Assembly: GCA_039714395.1 (NCBI GenBank)
Contig: JBDLJH010000003.1
Coordinates: 103,267 to 167,266 of the forward strand
DNA from: JAPHSX01 sp039714395
GTDB taxonomy: Bacteria; Pseudomonadota; Gammaproteobacteria; Thiohalomonadales; Thiohalomonadaceae
Reading direction: 5' to 3'
Length of the DNA stretch: 64,000 bases
The notes beneath the pieces were generated by a model. It had not been told where the DNA came from. It was given only the letters and a program-made list of their open reading frames with translations, and did no database searches. The translations under genes were made by a program, and so were the position numbers. Below, in pieces: positions 1 through 7,409 of the stretch (positions are counted from its first letter, which is position 1; every line of letters begins with the position of its first letter).

Positions 1-531
1 CGCCTCCAGGTCGATGAGCTGGGTAATGAGGGTCGCCATTTTGGTACCACGCGGTGCGGCCTCATTAAAGAGTATCTTCAGCGCCGGGTTTTCGTCATCG
101 GTCTGGGCGATATCCTCGATCTCCTGCTGGAACTTGCGGAATTTCTCAATATCGACCTTCAGCTCCTTGAGACGTTTGACGTTCTCCGGATTGGTCCAGG
201 ACTTCGAGAGCTCATCCATATCAGCTACAGGCTTGTCGATCCAGGTATTCCAGGCATCGGCCCGGACATCCTTAAACTGTGGGTTACCTAGCAGCATCCA
301 GCCACGCAGACCCGCCAGTGACATATTGACACCGTTGATCATACTGAGGCTGGCCTCAGCGGTTGGCGTACGCAGCTCCGCTACCCGGTTAGAGAGGAAT
401 TGAACATCATCCACCTCGTAGATTGTGATGGCTACCGCACTAAGCAGTACCAGGAGCATCAGGCCGAAACTCAGTCCGACCTTTGCCCGTAGGCGCATAT
501 TCGAAAAAAGACCTGTACTTGTGTTATTCAT
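1..531 (-). CDS. Methyl-accepting chemotaxis protein, N-terminal part (cut by window edge)
   Basis: This is the first 177 codons of a receptor whose remainder lies left of position 1. The ATG at 531 is preceded by a good ribosome binding site (AAGGAGTAG). A short basic cytoplasmic start is followed by one hydrophobic membrane segment at about residues 17-38, rich in Leu, Val and Ala. A helical periplasmic region then contains the pattern seen in four-helix-bundle MCP sensor domains, with repeated charged and hydrophobic residues and no Cys. The signalling domain is not in the window, so the MCP assignment rests on the N-terminal architecture and on the adjacent cheB-like gene, which reads in the same direction 95 bp upstream. 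Another membrane sensor with the same four-helix-bundle input domain is possible. Confidence 0.75.
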   Translation of the reverse strand, partial: MNNTSTGLFSNMRLRAKVGLSFGLMLLVLLSAVAITIYEVDDVQFLSNRVAELRTPTAEASLSMINGVNMSLAGLRGWMLLGNPQFKDVRADAWNTWIDKPVADMDELSKSWTNPENVKRLKELKVDIEKFRKFQQEIEDIAQTDDENPALKILFNEAAPRGTKMATLITQLIDLEA

Positions 532-551
532 CTGTTCTACTCCTTACCTCA

Positions 552-585
552 ATTACCCGACACCATCTATTACCCAACACCATCT
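552..585. repeat. 17-bp tandem repeat upstream of the MCP gene
   Basis: Positions 552-568 and 569-585 are two direct 17-bp copies (ATTACCC-G/A-ACACCATCT) with one mismatch. They lie just upstream of the receptor ribosome binding site, in the gap after the cheB-like gene. They could be a duplicated regulator site or simple slippage. Confidence 0.7.
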
Positions 586-626
586 ACATAGATGAAGGAA
601 ATTTCAATTAAAATAAAAACTCGTGA

Positions 627-1679
627 TCAACTTACTGCCAAAATATCGTTTAGTACCACTGCAATCTGCGAATCATTCTCAATATGTGCAATATCAACCT
701 GCATCATTGCACTGTTAATCATGTCACTACAAAAGGCTGTACTCGGCTCCTGCACCAGAGAGTTCCCCCCCATGCGGACGATCTCTTCCAAGCCTTCCAC
801 ACCATCGTTGCCACACCCGGAGAGTAGTACACCCATGCACTGCTCCTGCATCACATCGGCTGTAGAGAACAACATCATGTCGATAGAGCCCTTACGCGAG
901 GCAAAGGGCGCCGGGCTAACGTGCAGTACCGGTTCATTCTGGTACCGGTGTAGCGTCATATAGTTGGCACCCGAGTTTAGATAACAGACGCCTGGGCGTA
1001 GCACCTCATCGTGCTCCGCACTTTTCACCTGCAGCTCACCGTAGCTGTCCAGGTAGCGGGCAAAGGCCTCCACATGGTGTGGGGCCGCATAGAGTGTAAC
1101 CAGATAAGCCGTATCTGCATTGGGATTAAGGTGTGGAATGATCTTCATCAATGCACCAAAACCGCCCTCAGCAGCCCCCATCGCCACTACCCTGCTGGCA
1201 ACATCGGTAGTTGAAAACACCTTATTCTGCTGTGCATCGCCCTTTTTACGACGAATATACTTTATCGCCCCAACCTCGACCTGACTGGCAAACTCAATCT
1301 TGCTGAGGATATCTGCCGCCTGCTCATCCAGCGCACCATCGTTATCTATCGCCGAGGGTTTCGATATAATATCAACAGCACCAAAACGTAGGGCATCAAA
1401 GGTAGAGGGGGCCCCCTCTTTGGTAAGACTACTGAGCATCACCACCGGGGTCGGTGATTTAATCATAATGTGCTTAAGGGCACTCAGGCCATCCATACCA
1501 GGCATGCTGATATCCATGGTGATGACATCAGGCTTGAGCTGGGAGACGCTATACAGGGCCTCGATGCCATTTTCTGCCTCGCCAACGACATCGACAGACT
1601 CCTCGTCCTTAAACAGATCGAGAAGTGTCTTTCGTACCAGTGGCGAATCGTCAACGATGAGCAGCTTTTTTCGTGTCAT
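627..1679 (-). CDS. CheB-like protein: intact receiver, catalytically altered methylesterase domain
   Basis: The 350-residue length and two-domain order match CheB, which removes methyl groups from MCP glutamates in the cytoplasm. The receiver domain (residues 1-125) has the acidic pair D10/D11, phospho-acceptor D56 and K107. The C-terminal domain (about 160-350) aligns with the CheB methylesterase fold, but the key residues differ. The usual G-A-S-T-G-G serine motif reads GAAEGG (168-173), so Ser is Ala170. The catalytic His of the QHM motif is replaced by Tyr197. The later APGxxHM motif reads NSGANYM. Only the Asp of the GxDG motif (D292) remains. Hydrolysis is therefore unlikely, and the domain may bind receptors or act as a phosphorylation-controlled scaffold. 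It sits between a receiver protein and an MCP on the same strand. Family membership is secure, but loss of activity is inference. Confidence 0.85.
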   Translation of the reverse strand: MTRKKLLIVDDSPLVRKTLLDLFKDEESVDVVGEAENGIEALYSVSQLKPDVITMDISMPGMDGLSALKHIMIKSPTPVVMLSSLTKEGAPSTFDALRFGAVDIISKPSAIDNDGALDEQAADILSKIEFASQVEVGAIKYIRRKKGDAQQNKVFSTTDVASRVVAMGAAEGGFGALMKIIPHLNPNADTAYLVTLYAAPHHVEAFARYLDSYGELQVKSAEHDEVLRPGVCYLNSGANYMTLHRYQNEPVLHVSPAPFASRKGSIDMMLFSTADVMQEQCMGVLLSGCGNDGVEGLEEIVRMGGNSLVQEPSTAFCSDMINSAMMQVDIAHIENDSQIAVVLNDILAVS

Positions 1680-1760
1680 ACCATATTTTCTATCATAGAC
1701 CGTTATTAATACAATACGCCGCCCTTAATTGAGAGTAGCCTTTATTTCTATTTAGTGCTG

Positions 1761-2510
1761 TCAGCTCAGGTACTTTTCAAGCTTATCCAGCAATATTTCA
1801 TTTTTAAACGGTTTCGTCACATATTCATCACTACCCGACATCTTGCCTCGAAGCCTGTCCATTAGTGAATCGCGTGAGGTAAGAATGATTATCGGTATAT
1901 CGCGAGTTTTCTCATTCGCCTTCATAGCATCGAATATTTCATAACCATCGATATCTGGCAAAATAAGGTCAAGTACCACCAAATCCGGGGCATCCACAGC
2001 CAGCTGTGACAGTGCCGATTGACCGTTAGCCGCCTCAACAATATCGTAGCCGTGATCCTGTAAGAACTTACACAGCACAATACGGGCGACCCGGCTATCT
2101 TCTACTACCAGAATCTTTTTCTTTGTCGAAACTGGCCGCTCCTCTTTCACTTCAGCATTCGCAATGGGCAGAGCAGTTGGCACACCGACCAGTTCACGTT
2201 CGAACATACGGAACAGGGTCTGACCATAAGAGAGGCTTGTCTGCTTGGCCGAAGCGCTTCTAACCTCATCGGTCTCACCGCTTTTAAAGAAATACTTGGC
2301 CTCTGGGATACGTCGAATTAGCGGTAGAGCACCGGTTCCCTGAACCGATTTATACACCACATCAACCACCACACCATCGTTGAGAACGATAACACCGCCA
2401 TCACCGCTCTGAGTCATCAAATAGAGTGATCCCGTCTTGCCAAAACCCTCCAGCACCTTAATCTGCCGAATAATTTCGCCCATGGAAACAAAAGCGTTTG
2501 TATCATTCAT
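1761..2510 (-). CDS. Response regulator with N-terminal DUF4388 (PatA-like) domain
   Basis: The protein has 249 residues. Residues 1-90 resemble the DUF4388/PatA N-terminal domain (GSLYL... then VIVLNDGVVVDVVY), found fused to receivers in gliding and twitching systems. A linker with KKK at about 130 leads to a canonical receiver: acidic pair ED, phospho-acceptor in the VVLDLILPDIDG stretch, Thr in ILTSRD, and Lys in VTKPF. There is no DNA-binding output, so it probably acts by protein contact, like PilG/PilH or CheY-type regulators. It is the first visible gene of the minus-strand chemotaxis cluster, 81 bp before the cheB-like gene. A link to surface motility is possible but not shown. Confidence 0.85.
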   Translation of the reverse strand: MNDTNAFVSMGEIIRQIKVLEGFGKTGSLYLMTQSGDGGVIVLNDGVVVDVVYKSVQGTGALPLIRRIPEAKYFFKSGETDEVRSASAKQTSLSYGQTLFRMFERELVGVPTALPIANAEVKEERPVSTKKKILVVEDSRVARIVLCKFLQDHGYDIVEAANGQSALSQLAVDAPDLVVLDLILPDIDGYEIFDAMKANEKTRDIPIIILTSRDSLMDRLRGKMSGSDEYVTKPFKNEILLDKLEKYLS

Positions 2511-2923
2511 GACAAGAGACGCCCCTATCCAATACTGAGAATAGCTTCTTCATGAGAATTTCTGAGTAGGCAAAAATTACTGAGAACAAGATCCACTTCC
2601 CTTTACAACACTAACCATTCTTAAATGCCATATGGCATCAATACAAGGCTAACGGATAATTGATTGATCAATATTTGTAACCATACACGAGTGCCAACCT
2701 ATAATTATCATTCTTCAGCAGCACTCACAAAGAAACCAACGTTTTCAGTCTGTTTATAAGTTGTTACAGGCAACATTGCACACTTATTTCAACGGAATAT
2801 AGCACAAACGTGATGATGGTCACACTTTTTACAGTTTCCGTTATAATTCAAGTAACTATACATACTACTTATAGTGATTTAAAGCACTATACATACCTCT
2901 ATTGAGGTAGGCGCTCTACCACT
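2511..2923. other. AT-rich intergenic region with short repeats
   Basis: There is no convincing gene in these 413 bp. The region contains the promoter area of the DUF4388-receiver gene and the 3' side of the repeat lipoprotein gene. An 11-bp sequence (ACTATACATAC) occurs at 2855-2865 and again at 2886-2896, 31 bp apart. Between them lies an inverted repeat, ATAGTG (2871-2876) and CACTAT (2885-2890). A second small hairpin, TACCTC-TATT-GAGGTA, spans 2894-2909. It could act as a weak terminator for the lipoprotein gene, but no good T-run follows. Confidence 0.5.
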
Positions 2924-4573
2924 CTAGATATCATGGGCTAAGCGTATTCCGTAAACGATATACCTGTTAGGTAAAACGTCTGTGTCCAGGGGATAGGTAG
3001 AACCAAGAAACCGGTCTTCATAGTACCAGGCACCACCACGAAGCGCGCCGCCATTACACTTGTCAGGGGCGGCCCCCTTATACTCAGGAGGTGTGACATA
3101 ATAGCTACCATCCCAGCAATTATAGCCCCAACCGATCCCTCTGCCCTTGGCGTTGTACAGTTGAAAATCCTGTAAAGGAAGTTCTCCGACTGGTTTCTGC
3201 TCATAAGGGCTTCTTACCGAATACCAGGAAAGGCTATCCTCATTATCAGAACCACAATACCCCTTGCGAAGTCCCTCACCCTCACCGCTACGACAGGAAT
3301 ATTCGAACTCAAGCTCGCTAATTAGGCGAAAGTTGCGCCCAGTTAACCTGTTCAGCCTGGAAATGAACTCCTGGATATTTACCCAGCTGATGCTATTCAC
3401 CGGACAATGAGCGCATGACGAGTTATGCGACGGATTGAACCCCATCACCGCCTGCCACACCTGTTGGCTGACCTCAAAGCGTCCCACCATAAATGATCGG
3501 ATATAGGCTGATTTAACTGGCAGGCTGTCATAAATACCGAGCAGAGAACTGATTGGGAAAACCCCACCGGGCACCCTCACCATCTCAATCGGTACACCAT
3601 TGGCAACTATCAACTCCGTCTTGACAGCACCACCCAAATCGCGCGCTATTGCCCTCTTTTCAAAGCGCTTAACCTCCCCTCTGGAGGTTCTTCCCGCAGC
3701 TAAGATCCATGCAGGAGTCTCGACTTGCTGCGTTGCCAAACTGGACTCTGATTTTACCCCCGGTTTTAGCACAGATTTAGTTACATCTGTCACTGCGGGT
3801 TTCACTGCGGGTTTCACTGTGGATTTCGCTACGGGCTTCGCTACGGGTTTCACTGCGGGCTTCGCTACGGGTTTCGCTACGGGTTTCGCTACGGGCTTCA
3901 CTGCGGGTTTCACTGCGGGTTTCGCTACGGGCTTCACTGCGGGTTTCACTGCGGGCTTCGCTACGGGCTTCACTGCGGGTTTCACTGCGGGCTTCGCTAC
4001 GGGTTTCACTGCGGGCTTCGCTACGGGCTTCGCTACGGGTTTCACTGCGGATTTCGCTACGGATTTCGCTACGGATTTCGCTACGGGCTTCGCTACGGGT
4101 TTCACTGCGGATTTCGCTATGGATTTCGCTACGGGTTTCGCTACGGGTTTCACTACGGGCTTCACTGCGGGCTTCGCTACGGGCTTCGCTACGGATTTCA
4201 CTGCGGATTTCGCTACGGGCTTCGCTTCGGGCTTCACTGCGGATTTCGCTACGGGCTTCGTTACAGACCTCGTCACAGGTTCTTTCTTTGGCTTTATTGT
4301 TACTGTAGACGTTGTTACTTCAACAGGTGGGGTTGCTCGACTTATGTTTGCAACTATTGTGGAATCGCTCGATTCAACACGCGCCATTCCACTTGCCTGT
4401 GCATCAGTCCCCCCACCGTTCTTACCCTCATCAGACAGTACCTTGCCAACAGCACCTTCGCTCTCATTGACATGCGGCAAAGAGCTACATCCCTGCAGTA
4501 GAACAAATATCAAAACAGTCAGCAATTGTGGAAAATGCATAGATTTCATTGTAAATGGCTCAGGTGACGACAT
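2924..4573 (-). CDS. Lipoprotein with Lys-rich tetrapeptide repeats and C-terminal FGE-sulfatase (SUMF1-like) domain
   Basis: The ATG at 4573 has a strong ribosome binding site (GGAGAAAAA). A lipoprotein signal ends in LLQGC, with the lipidated residue C29. Residues about 90-265 are a run of roughly 40 four-residue units, [P/S]-[V/A]-[A/V]-K, giving a very basic, proline-rich stalk. The C-terminal 220 residues resemble the FGE-sulfatase/SUMF1 fold: MVRVPGG start, PVNSISW, LISELEFEYSCRSG (usually LPTEAEWEYAARGG), LRGGAWYYED and a terminal YGIRLA. This fold is often non-catalytic in bacterial envelope proteins. The stalk could span or bind peptidoglycan or an acidic polymer while presenting the domain in the periplasm. 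The gene stands alone. The domain calls are good, but the function is unknown. Confidence 0.8.
   Translation of the reverse strand: MSSPEPFTMKSMHFPQLLTVLIFVLLQGCSSLPHVNESEGAVGKVLSDEGKNGGGTDAQASGMARVESSDSTIVANISRATPPVEVTTSTVTIKPKKEPVTRSVTKPVAKSAVKPEAKPVAKSAVKSVAKPVAKPAVKPVVKPVAKPVAKSIAKSAVKPVAKPVAKSVAKSVAKSAVKPVAKPVAKPAVKPVAKPAVKPAVKPVAKPAVKPAVKPVAKPAVKPAVKPVAKPVAKPVAKPAVKPVAKPVAKSTVKPAVKPAVTDVTKSVLKPGVKSESSLATQQVETPAWILAAGRTSRGEVKRFEKRAIARDLGGAVKTELIVANGVPIEMVRVPGGVFPISSLLGIYDSLPVKSAYIRSFMVGRFEVSQQVWQAVMGFNPSHNSSCAHCPVNSISWVNIQEFISRLNRLTGRNFRLISELEFEYSCRSGEGEGLRKGYCGSDNEDSLSWYSVRSPYEQKPVGELPLQDFQLYNAKGRGIGWGYNCWDGSYYVTPPEYKGAAPDKCNGGALRGGAWYYEDRFLGSTYPLDTDVLPNRYIVYGIRLAHDI
3790..4266. repeat. 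In-frame 12-bp tandem repeat array inside the lipoprotein gene
   Basis: The array consists of 12-bp units that read on the plus strand as variants of GGCTTCGCTACG and GGTTTCACTGCG, about 40 in total. It encodes the tetrapeptides of the lipoprotein stalk. Unit variants alternate irregularly, which suggests repeated expansion and contraction. The unit length is a multiple of three, so copy-number changes keep the reading frame. The array also leaves a long spurious open frame on the opposite strand. Confidence 0.9.
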
Positions 4574-4775
4574 TTTTTCTCCATAACATCTGCTATCACC
4601 CTGGTTTTTTATTGTGGTTTCTCAATGCAGCAAGCCCTCTCTGCAAGTAATCTTACATACACACAACCGGTGTCTATATGGCACTATATCATCAACACAG
4701 CAGATGAATAACCACCTGCCCGTGGCGATCTCGAAGGAAAAGCGTAGCTAAGGAATTGATGAGGCTGAAAGGATA

Positions 4776-4860
4776 TGGTGCGAAAGGGGAGACTCGAACT
4801 CCCACGGGTTGCCCCACTGGTACCTAAAACCAGGGCGTCTACCAATTCCGCCACTTTCGC
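4776..4860 (-). tRNA. tRNA-Leu (anticodon UAG)
   Basis: The reverse complement folds as an 85-nt class II tRNA. The 7-bp acceptor stem is GCGAAAG/CTTTCGC, the D-loop contains GGTAGACGC, the variable arm is long, and the T arm is GGGAGTTCGAGTCTCCC. The anticodon stem CTGGT/ACCAG encloses the loop TTTAGGT, giving anticodon UAG (reads CUN). The 3' CCA is encoded (4776-4778). Confidence 0.95.
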
Positions 4861-4880
4861 ATAGAGGTTAACGGCTGAGG

Positions 4881-4915
4881 ATTATACCTAATCACCGTAG
4901 CAAGTCGAGTATCCT
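4881..4915 (-). promoter_or_regulatory. Likely promoter of tRNA-Leu
   Basis: On the minus strand a perfect TATAAT -10 box lies at 4881-4886, about 20 bp before the tRNA. No consensus -35 element is visible at the ideal distance. Confidence 0.45.
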
Positions 4916-5000
4916 GTAGCTTGTTAGTCAAAAAATCCCGACTTTGTCCCGTAGGATAGAACAAGGTATCCTTGAGGTATCACTATCATTCTGGTCTCTG

Positions 5001-5957
5001 ATGAACGCCTTTGACACTCTCCTGCTGGGTAATTCCCCTGAGCTATACAGCGTTATGCGCTCTGCGCAGATCGCTGCGGCGACTGACGTTAGTGTGCTGA
5101 TCCTGGGCGAAAGTGGCACCGGAAAGGAGCTATTGGCCCAGGCGCTACACCAGGAGAGTCATCGTGGCGATGCCCCCTTCATCGCCATTAACTGTGCCGC
5201 GATGCCAGAGCAGCTGGCTGAATCGGAGCTATTTGGTCACTGCAAAGGAGCCTTTACCGGTGCCACGGCTAACAGCCCCGGGCGCATACGCGCCGCTAAA
5301 GGGGGCACGCTGCTTCTTGACGAGATCGCCGAACTTCCACTCAATATCCAGGCAAAGCTACTACGCTTTCTTGAGTCGGGTGAGTGTCAGTCTCTGGGAG
5401 ATACCACTCCCACTACGGTAGATGTGCGCATTATTGCCGCAACCCACCGCGATCTTTATCAAATGGTGCAGGAGGGGCGCTTCCGTGCCGACCTGTACTA
5501 CCGCCTCAACGTGGTACCACTGGAATTACCACCACTACGCCGCCGCCGCGGCGATGTGGCACTGCTACTACAAGCGCTGAGCACACAGCTGGCGGAGAAG
5601 CACGACCTGCAGGCACCCAGCTTCAGCGACCGGGTCATCACCCAACTCGAAACGCACAGCTGGCCAGGTAATATCCGTGAATTAAAAAACTTCTGCGAGC
5701 GCATGCTGATTCTCAACGCTGGAAGCGAAATTAACCTGGAACACCTACCTGTCGATATGTTTACAAATAACCACCGTCGTAACGATGATGGCTTCACCCT
5801 GCCCGACGATGGCATCCGCCTGGAAGAGCTGGAACAGGAGATGATCAAGCAGGCTCTTGACCGTACCCACGGCAACCGCACTCGTGCTGCCCGTCTACTA
5901 GGATTGACCCGAGACACCCTGCTCTATCGCATAAAAAAATACACCCTGGGTCGCTAA
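5001..5957 (+). CDS. Sigma-54-dependent transcriptional activator without a receiver domain
   Basis: The product is an AAA+ activator of the NtrC/PspF class that remodels sigma-54 RNA polymerase. After a short start (LLLGNSPELYSVM) come Walker A GESGTGKE, the sigma-54-contact loop GAFTGA, Walker B GGTLLLDEIAELP, the DLYYRLNV arginine-finger region and the WPGNIRELKN sensor II segment. A C-terminal Fis-type helix-turn-helix (GNRTRAARLLGLTRDTLLYRIKKY) follows. There is no N-terminal receiver, PAS or GAF domain, so control must come from expression or a partner protein, as in PspF. The frame stays open upstream to a TTG at 4944. The ATG at 5001 begins just before the conserved region, but neither start has a clear ribosome binding site. 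No cognate GG-N10-GC promoter was found beside it. Confidence 0.85.
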   Translation: MNAFDTLLLGNSPELYSVMRSAQIAAATDVSVLILGESGTGKELLAQALHQESHRGDAPFIAINCAAMPEQLAESELFGHCKGAFTGATANSPGRIRAAKGGTLLLDEIAELPLNIQAKLLRFLESGECQSLGDTTPTTVDVRIIAATHRDLYQMVQEGRFRADLYYRLNVVPLELPPLRRRRGDVALLLQALSTQLAEKHDLQAPSFSDRVITQLETHSWPGNIRELKNFCERMLILNAGSEINLEHLPVDMFTNNHRRNDDGFTLPDDGIRLEELEQEMIKQALDRTHGNRTRAARLLGLTRDTLLYRIKKYTLGR

Positions 5958-5981
5958 GCTGCTCTTAGAGAGAGGTAAGAT

Positions 5982-6012
5982 AAAAAAAGGGTGCTTAAAG
6001 CACCCTTTTTTA
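5982..6012. terminator. Bidirectional rho-independent terminator
   Basis: The stem GGGTGCT/AGCACCC (5989-5995 and 5999-6005) is flanked by A7 on the left and T6 on the right. It can serve both the sigma-54 activator gene (plus) and the convergent copper chaperone gene (minus). Confidence 0.9.
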
Positions 6013-6031
6013 TCTCTACCGACCATCAGCA

Positions 6032-6496
6032 TTAATGCATGTCATGACCGCCGTGATTCATCTCACCCATAGCTGCACGCACCACATACTCCACCTGCTG
6101 AGCACCACCATTTTTAAAATGCAAAGTAACGCCAACCTTGTCACCTGATTTCAATGCCTGCTTGGGTTTCATCATCATCAGGTGATAGCTATTGGGCTCA
6201 AAGCTAACCATGCCGTTCGCCGGGATAGTGACCATATGCTGGTGCATCATCTTCGACACCTCTTCCTCCATGACCGTCTTGTGCAGCATTACACTCTCAA
6301 AGGCTGGGCTTTCAGCCTTAATCAATACACGCTCCACATCTGCATGGTTATGCAGCTTCATATATCCAGCCAGAGCCATCGCTCCTGGTGGCGCTTCACG
6401 TACCCAGGCATTATCGACCATCAGATGACCGTCGGCCTGGGCGAATCCACTAAGAGACAAACCAAGAAGCAACACAAGATTTTTTAGCATTTTCAT
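6032..6496 (-). CDS. Periplasmic copper chaperone PCu(A)C family
   Basis: The 154-residue protein has a signal peptide ending near FAQA-DG (residues 1-21) and a cupredoxin-like PCuAC domain. The copper-binding motif H-x10-M-x21-H-x-M is exact: H72, M83, H105 and M107. The C-terminus (MNHGGHDMH) adds more possible ligands. Family members hold Cu(I) in the periplasm and deliver it to the CuA site of cytochrome oxidases or to Sco proteins. No oxidase or sco gene is adjacent, so it appears as a single gene here. It has its own upstream region and shares a bidirectional terminator with the sigma-54 activator gene. Confidence 0.93.
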   Translation of the reverse strand: MKMLKNLVLLLGLSLSGFAQADGHLMVDNAWVREAPPGAMALAGYMKLHNHADVERVLIKAESPAFESVMLHKTVMEEEVSKMMHQHMVTIPANGMVSFEPNSYHLMMMKPKQALKSGDKVGVTLHFKNGGAQQVEYVVRAAMGEMNHGGHDMH

Positions 6497-6803
6497 TTTC
6501 CACCTGTTCCGTTTAATAGCTAATTAAAGAGTGCATAAATCATTATAAAAAAGCGTGCCACAATTCCCTGCAAGCGAGAAGCCTGTACACAATTTACCAG
6601 TTACAGGCAAAATTAAGGCCATATCTATCTGATTGATTTTATTGCATCTAATCTTAATGACTTTGAAATTATGGGTGATATTACACACTTTACACAGGTC
6701 ATATGACACACCTCATAACTGAGGCACACAAAGAGACAGCAAGATTGTGCTGAAATACTACACTTTATAGATTCTTTCTCCCATAAAAACAGGACGGTAA
6801 AAA
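6497..6803. other. Intergenic region, divergent promoters expected
   Basis: These 307 AT-rich bases lie between the copper chaperone (minus) and a small plus-strand gene. Two short minus-strand open frames occur here, but neither has family-like sequence or a good start context. The region should contain promoters for both flanking genes. No clear regulator palindrome was found. Confidence 0.4.
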
Positions 6804-7091
6804 GTGACCACATTTATACTCCACTTTGCCTGCACATCACCCAGGGCTAGCGTCGCGACGATAACATGGACAGCCGATGCCTGTGTAATCTCTCCCACTA
6901 TAGAAGAGGCCGAGGCCAGCGCACGCGAACTAATAGCCGAGCGCTCCTACCATGCAACCGAGCTCATTGCCTTTGCCAAGATCAGTGAGCAACAGGTGGC
7001 ATCCTTAAGTCAGTTGGAAGCCACCCTCTATCTGAAAGCCCAGCAAAATAGCACTCGGCGGGCGGTGGTCTTCTCAGAGTGGCATGACTAG
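6804..7091 (+). CDS. Small hypothetical protein (95 aa)
   Basis: A GTG start at 6804 is preceded by AGGACGG at good spacing. The 95-residue product is soluble-looking, with an N-terminal half rich in Thr, Ala and Ile and a helical centre (about 33-75) containing many Glu and Ala. It ends VVFSEWHD. No signal peptide, membrane segment, Cys pair or known motif is visible. Composition and codon use look like coding sequence of this genome. Its neighbours do not suggest a role and I do not recognise the family. Confidence 0.55.
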   Translation: MTTFILHFACTSPRASVATITWTADACVISPTIEEAEASARELIAERSYHATELIAFAKISEQQVASLSQLEATLYLKAQQNSTRRAVVFSEWHD

Positions 7092-7409
7092 CAACAGCCC
7101 GTTAATTTACAAAAAAACCTAATTTAGGTCGGTTAGATACGAAATAACGGAGAAGTCACATGCTGCCTACCCCTCGCCTGCCACTCCTGCTCGGCCTGAT
7201 TTCCCTAAGCTTCGACATTAGCCATGGAGTTTCACGGCTAGCTTTACTCCAGTGCTGGTGCCAACAGCGAAGGCGACGAGACACAATACCATTATCAGAC
7301 CTGTAGCTGGAGGTAGCACGGGAGTATACGGCCTGGACACGGAAGGATTCAGGTAGAGGCATGGTGGTAGATCGCTGGCCGAAGTGTTACTGAAACAAAA
7401 AACGAAATA
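7092..7409. other. Intergenic region with a decayed-looking short frame
   Basis: These 318 bp hold an AT-rich palindrome, ACCTAA-T-TTAGGT (7117-7129), preceded by A7, which read on the minus strand is a weak hairpin with a T-run. They also hold the short frame at 7160-7306. Downstream of that frame the other two frames stay open for short stretches, which could mean a frameshifted remnant. No recognisable domain was found. Confidence 0.4.
7160..7306 (+). CDS. Possible short secreted peptide or remnant of a decayed gene
   Basis: An ATG at 7160 follows a good ribosome binding site (CGGAGAAGTCAC). The first 20 residues (LPLLLGLISLSF) look like a signal peptide. The rest becomes Arg-rich (QQRRRRD) and stops after 48 codons. 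Shifting frame at about residue 28 gives a more ordinary composition, so a single-base lesion in a once longer secreted protein is possible. I do not recognise it. Confidence 0.22.
   Translation: MLPTPRLPLLLGLISLSFDISHGVSRLALLQCWCQQRRRRDTIPLSDL

Noticed and set aside
2769..2779. GG...GC spacing suggestive of a sigma-54 promoter
   Set aside because: The GG to GC distance is 7 bp, not the required 10.
3790..4266. Regular repeats that could be mistaken for a CRISPR array
   Set aside because: Units are 12 bp with no spacers and lie in frame within a coding gene.
3600..4586. 328-residue open frame on the plus strand full of TGFATGFTAGF repeats
   Set aside because: It is the antisense of the 12-bp repeat array in the lipoprotein gene. 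It stays open only because the unit lacks stops in that frame, and it has no ribosome site or domain.
6524..6813. Two short minus-strand frames upstream of the copper chaperone
   Set aside because: They overlap each other, have weak starts and atypical Cys-rich composition, and lie in AT-rich promoter DNA.
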